Shown: positions 61,562 to 64,000 of the stretch, piece by piece
Layout: every line of letters starts with the position of its first letter
How positions within the stretch are numbered: the stretch's first letter is position 1
NCBI RefSeq assembly: GCF_002287375.1
Contig: NZ_NPOA01000003.1
Coordinates: forward strand, 124,001-188,000
Direction of reading: 5' to 3'
DNA from: Virgibacillus profundi
GTDB lineage: Bacteria; Bacillota; Bacilli; Bacillales; Amphibacillaceae
Length of the DNA: 64,000 nucleotides
Position numbers and translations under genes: made by a program
Notes under the pieces: model-generated
What the model was told of the DNA's origin: nothing
Database searches by the model: none
What the model saw: the letters and a program-made list of their open reading frames with translations, nothing else

Positions 61562-62032
61562 TTGGTTTCCAATCCCCCTCCTAATAATGAACATATCGAT
61601 GAGCAGATGGTTAAAATGGAAGTGAATCTCGATGATATTTCCGGTGAATGGCTGGGCTATGTAATGGATGTATTATTTGAAGCCGGAGCAAATGATGTTT
61701 TCTATACTCCTATATACATGAAAAAAAATCGGCCAGGAATATTGCTTCAGCTACTATGTTCAAATAATAATATAAACAAGATGAAGGAAATCTTGCTCAA
61801 AGAAACAACGACATTGGGCGTTCGCTACTATCCCTTAACAGTTCATCGTTCTGAACGGATTTTTACAAAAGTAGAAACCCGGTGGGGAACTGTTACGGTT
61901 AAGCAAGGGGTTTCCAATGGAGAAGTTTTCCAAAGCTCGCCTGAATTTGAAGACTGTAAAGCTATTGCTGAGCAACATGGTATTCCGTTGAAGAAGGTTT
62001 ATGAGCAGGTTTGGAAGGCATTGGAATCATAA
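61562..62032 (+). CDS. larC2: Nickel insertion protein LarC, C-terminal part (LarC2)
   Basis: A 156-residue protein equal to the C-terminal domain of LarC. I place the start at TTG 61562 (GAGAGGAG, 8-nt spacing, protein MVSNPPPNNEHIDEQ...). The family motif EVNLDDISGEWLGYVMDVLFEAGA is present, as is RWGTVTVKQGVSNGE. It must act together with LarC1, encoded 11 kb upstream. It lies 28 bases after larB and is the last gene before the GPH carrier promoter. Confidence 0.9.
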   Translation: MVSNPPPNNEHIDEQMVKMEVNLDDISGEWLGYVMDVLFEAGANDVFYTPIYMKKNRPGILLQLLCSNNNINKMKEILLKETTTLGVRYYPLTVHRSERIFTKVETRWGTVTVKQGVSNGEVFQSSPEFEDCKAIAEQHGIPLKKVYEQVWKALES

Positions 62033-62257
62033 TTGATGATTTTTAATCTAAAAAACTCTTATCTTTATTTATTTTTAAATAGATTTTGTATGCTTTTGTG
62101 TAATATGAGCAGACAAAGTCTATTTTGCATTGCTTATTTATTTTCAAAATCTATAAAAAAGAGTAATTTTTATAACTCGTTAAAGGTGATGCAGACAAGA
62201 CTAGAGATGGTTCTTTTAAAATGAGTCTATTTTTTGATTAAAATTTCTAAAAAAAGC

Positions 62258-62286
62258 TTGCTTTTTGAACCGCTTACATATATATT
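62258..62286 (+). promoter_or_regulatory. Promoter of the GPH carrier with cre-like spacer
   Basis: TTGCTT, 17-base spacer, TATATT. The spacer carries TTGAACCGCTTACA (62265-62278), a cre-like sequence. A second one, TGAAAGCGATTTAA, is at 62387-62400 next to the ribosome site. Confidence 0.5.
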
Positions 62287-62300
62287 GAAAGTACAAAGAG

Positions 62301-62317
62301 TTTGTTTGGTCAACAAA
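62301..62317. promoter_or_regulatory. ROK operator of the GPH carrier
   Basis: TTTGTTTGGTCAACAAA matches the core of the classical Bacillus XylR operator. It starts 15 bases after the -10 box. Confidence 0.82.
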
Positions 62318-62418
62318 GTAATTATAATATATAAATTTCACAGAATTCGCCAATATATTCCAAGCGACTTGTAGTAATCAACTAAATGAAAGCGATTTAA
62401 CGCTAAGGAGGAATTAAC

Positions 62419-63912
62419 ATGTCAAGTGCAGCAGTAGAAAGTGGTCAAAAATATAATAAGGCAAAGTTATGGCAGATTGGCTTTTTTGCATTAAATAATA
62501 CTGCAACAAATATTTATATGTTTATTTTAACATTTGTTTCTTATTATGCTGCAGGGGTAGCGGGACTGACCGTTGCAGTAGTGAGTATTGTGTTGACAGC
62601 AATGCGTGTATTCGATGGTATTACAGATCCAATTGTAGGTTTTATCATTGATAAAACAGAATCGAAGTTTGGTAAGTTTCGACCTTTAATGATTTTAGGA
62701 AATGTACTCTTGGCTACTTCAGTTATACTAATGTATGCGATTACGCATACCTTGCCATTATCACTTCAATTAATTTTCTTTGTATTGACTTATGGTTTAT
62801 ATGTTATTGGATATACTTTTCAAACAGCTGTTACTAAAGCTGCGCAAACAGTATTGACAAACGATCCAAAACAAAGACCTTTGTTTTCTGTTTTTGACGG
62901 CGTTTATAATACGGGAGTGTTCACGGTAGGACAAGTTTATGTGGCGTCCTATTTGATTGGGAAACACGGAGACTTTAATATCGGATTATTTTCTGAACTG
63001 AACACCCTTGCAATTATTCTTGCTGGAATATTTACGGTTCTTGCTGTTATTGGTATATCAGGTAAAGATAAAAAAGAGTTTTATGGTTTAGCAGATTTAA
63101 CGGTAAATACGAAATTTCGCGATTACTGGAAAATATTAAAAGGAAACAAGCCATTGAAGTTTCTAATAACGGCTGTTACCGCAGATAAATTAGCTTTCAG
63201 TCTCTTAAGACAATCTGTTGTTATGGTAATGATCTTTGGTATTTTAATGGGAGATTATGAGCTAAGTGGTACAGTCTCCATGATTACGGTTGTACCCATC
63301 TTGTTAATTACTTTTATTGCAGTTGCTATTGCTAGAAAACGAGGTATGAGAAATTCATTTATAAAGTCAACGTGGATTTCCTTTTTATCATTAGTAGGTT
63401 TAGTTGGTCTGTTTTTAGTTATGAATGACCCAACCTCCATGTCTGGTAACATAGGTATCGCAATTGTATTATTTGTTATTTTGTATACGCTCGCAATGGG
63501 ATTTGGTGCCATTCCTTCTACATTGGTAAACCCGATGATTGCAGACGTTTCGGATTATGAAACTTACAAATCAGGACGCTATGTACCGGGGATGCTAGGG
63601 ACGCTCTTCTCCTTTGTTGATAAGTTAATTACATCATTGGCTCCAGCTATTGTTGGATTTGGAGTAGCACTTATTGGATTTACAGCCGAGTTTCCAACCG
63701 TTAGTGATCCACTAACAACACCATTATATGGGATGACATTGTTATTAGGATTTGGTCTACCAGCACTAATGTTAATCGTGTCACTTGTGGCTATGAAGTT
63801 TTATAATCTGGATGATAAGAAGATGGAAGAAATACAAACGGAATTAGCTAAAATGAAAGCGGAAGGTAAAGTAGAAGAGTCAGAATTAGAACCTGAAACT
63901 AATGCAATATAA
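62419..63912 (+). CDS. GPH-family sugar/glucuronide:cation symporter
   Basis: A 497-residue, 12-helix carrier of the glycoside-pentoside-hexuronide class. The loop 2-3 signature DGITDPIVGFIIDKTESKFGKFRP (around residues 55-78) is diagnostic of the family, with YNTGVFTVGQVY and the long C-terminal GFGLPALMLIVSLVAMKFY and a charged tail. Relatives carry melibiose, xylosides and glucuronides. The ROK operator in its promoter ties it to uxaC and the larA-like gene, so import of a glucuronide or hexuronate is the likely role. It is closed by a hairpin. Confidence 0.9.
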   Translation: MSSAAVESGQKYNKAKLWQIGFFALNNTATNIYMFILTFVSYYAAGVAGLTVAVVSIVLTAMRVFDGITDPIVGFIIDKTESKFGKFRPLMILGNVLLATSVILMYAITHTLPLSLQLIFFVLTYGLYVIGYTFQTAVTKAAQTVLTNDPKQRPLFSVFDGVYNTGVFTVGQVYVASYLIGKHGDFNIGLFSELNTLAIILAGIFTVLAVIGISGKDKKEFYGLADLTVNTKFRDYWKILKGNKPLKFLITAVTADKLAFSLLRQSVVMVMIFGILMGDYELSGTVSMITVVPILLITFIAVAIARKRGMRNSFIKSTWISFLSLVGLVGLFLVMNDPTSMSGNIGIAIVLFVILYTLAMGFGAIPSTLVNPMIADVSDYETYKSGRYVPGMLGTLFSFVDKLITSLAPAIVGFGVALIGFTAEFPTVSDPLTTPLYGMTLLLGFGLPALMLIVSLVAMKFYNLDDKKMEEIQTELAKMKAEGKVEESELEPETNAI

Positions 63913-63920
63913 TTTTATAA

Positions 63921-63958
63921 AAAGATGGCAACCGACTTTTGACAGCGGTTGCCATCTT
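63921..63958 (+). terminator. Terminator of the GPH carrier gene
   Basis: AAAGATGGCAACCG and CGGTTGCCATCTTT, a 14-bp perfect stem. The 40 bases that follow to the end of the window show nothing. Confidence 0.9.
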
Positions 63959-64000
63959 TGGCATTAATAGTGCTATATGAATTTCTTTGGCTTATATTTT

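Larger units (their letters stand above)
62033..62418. other. 386-base control region before the GPH carrier gene
   Basis: The left half is AT-rich, with an open frame I judge not to be a gene. The right half holds the promoter, two cre-like sites and a ROK operator described separately. Confidence 0.6.

Noticed and set aside
62033-62224. 63-codon frame starting right after larC2
   Set aside because: It begins directly at the larC2 stop without its own site and has Phe/Leu/Lys-rich, low-complexity composition. It sits in the carrier gene's upstream region.

Overview
The window looks like chromosomal DNA of a low-GC, endospore-former-type Bacillaceae, most like the moderately halophilic genera around Virgibacillus, Oceanobacillus and Gracilibacillus. 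The evidence is AT-rich coding sequence, strong AGGAGG-type ribosome binding sites, frequent TTG/GTG starts, a petrobactin-type YclNOPQ importer, a Bacillus-type his operon, and two compatible-solute uptake systems (a BCCT carrier and an Ehu ectoine ABC importer). No rRNA, tRNA, phage or CRISPR was seen. Genus placement is inference.

Layout. 0-5 kb: a truncated cell-wall lipoprotein, a serine hydrolase, peptidase T, and a compact acetyltransferase / sulfurtransferase / 3-methyladenine glycosylase operon. 5-17 kb: a chemoreceptor with a sigma-D-like promoter, an ABC-F ATPase behind a leader peptide and attenuator, a double GNAT protein, a BCCT transporter, diaminopimelate dehydrogenase, an RsgA-type GTPase behind its own leader peptide and SD-sequestering hairpin, a small HD hydrolase, and type 2 IPP isomerase. 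17-25 kb: small stress and hypothetical genes, a DsbA-family protein, and the Fur-controlled siderophore importer. 25-34 kb: GC-rich repeats, then hisZGDBHAFIEC with divergent hisJ. 34-44 kb: murB, ehuBCDA, and small genes including a 53-codon ytzI.

The most interesting part is 43-64 kb, an apparent sugar-acid regulon. It holds all the maturation genes for the nickel-pincer nucleotide cofactor (larE, larC1, larB, larC2) and a LarA homologue with the expected catalytic residues. With them are uronate isomerase, a fructuronate-reductase-like SDR, gluconokinase, 6-phosphogluconate dehydrogenase, three Gfo/Idh/MocA oxidoreductases, a TIM-barrel epimerase, a GPH-type symporter, an AEC carrier, methylglyoxal synthase and two paralogous ROK repressors. 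Four copies of a TTTGTT-n5-AACAAA operator mark the promoters of uxaC, the second ROK gene, larA and the GPH carrier, and most have a cre-like site close by. My proposal is that glucuronate goes to fructuronate, then D-mannonate, then D-gluconate through a nickel-dependent C2 epimerase, then 6-phosphogluconate and ribulose-5-phosphate. That would bypass UxuA, KdgK and KdgA, none of which is in the window.

Intergenic DNA is rich in repeats: five copies of a structured TTGGC...GCCAA element, two arrays of roughly 20-21 bp periodicity, a pair of GC-rich elements, an element inserted between hisB and hisH, and a GCGCCC-ended element. All coordinates, starts and motifs were read by eye; no database search was run.
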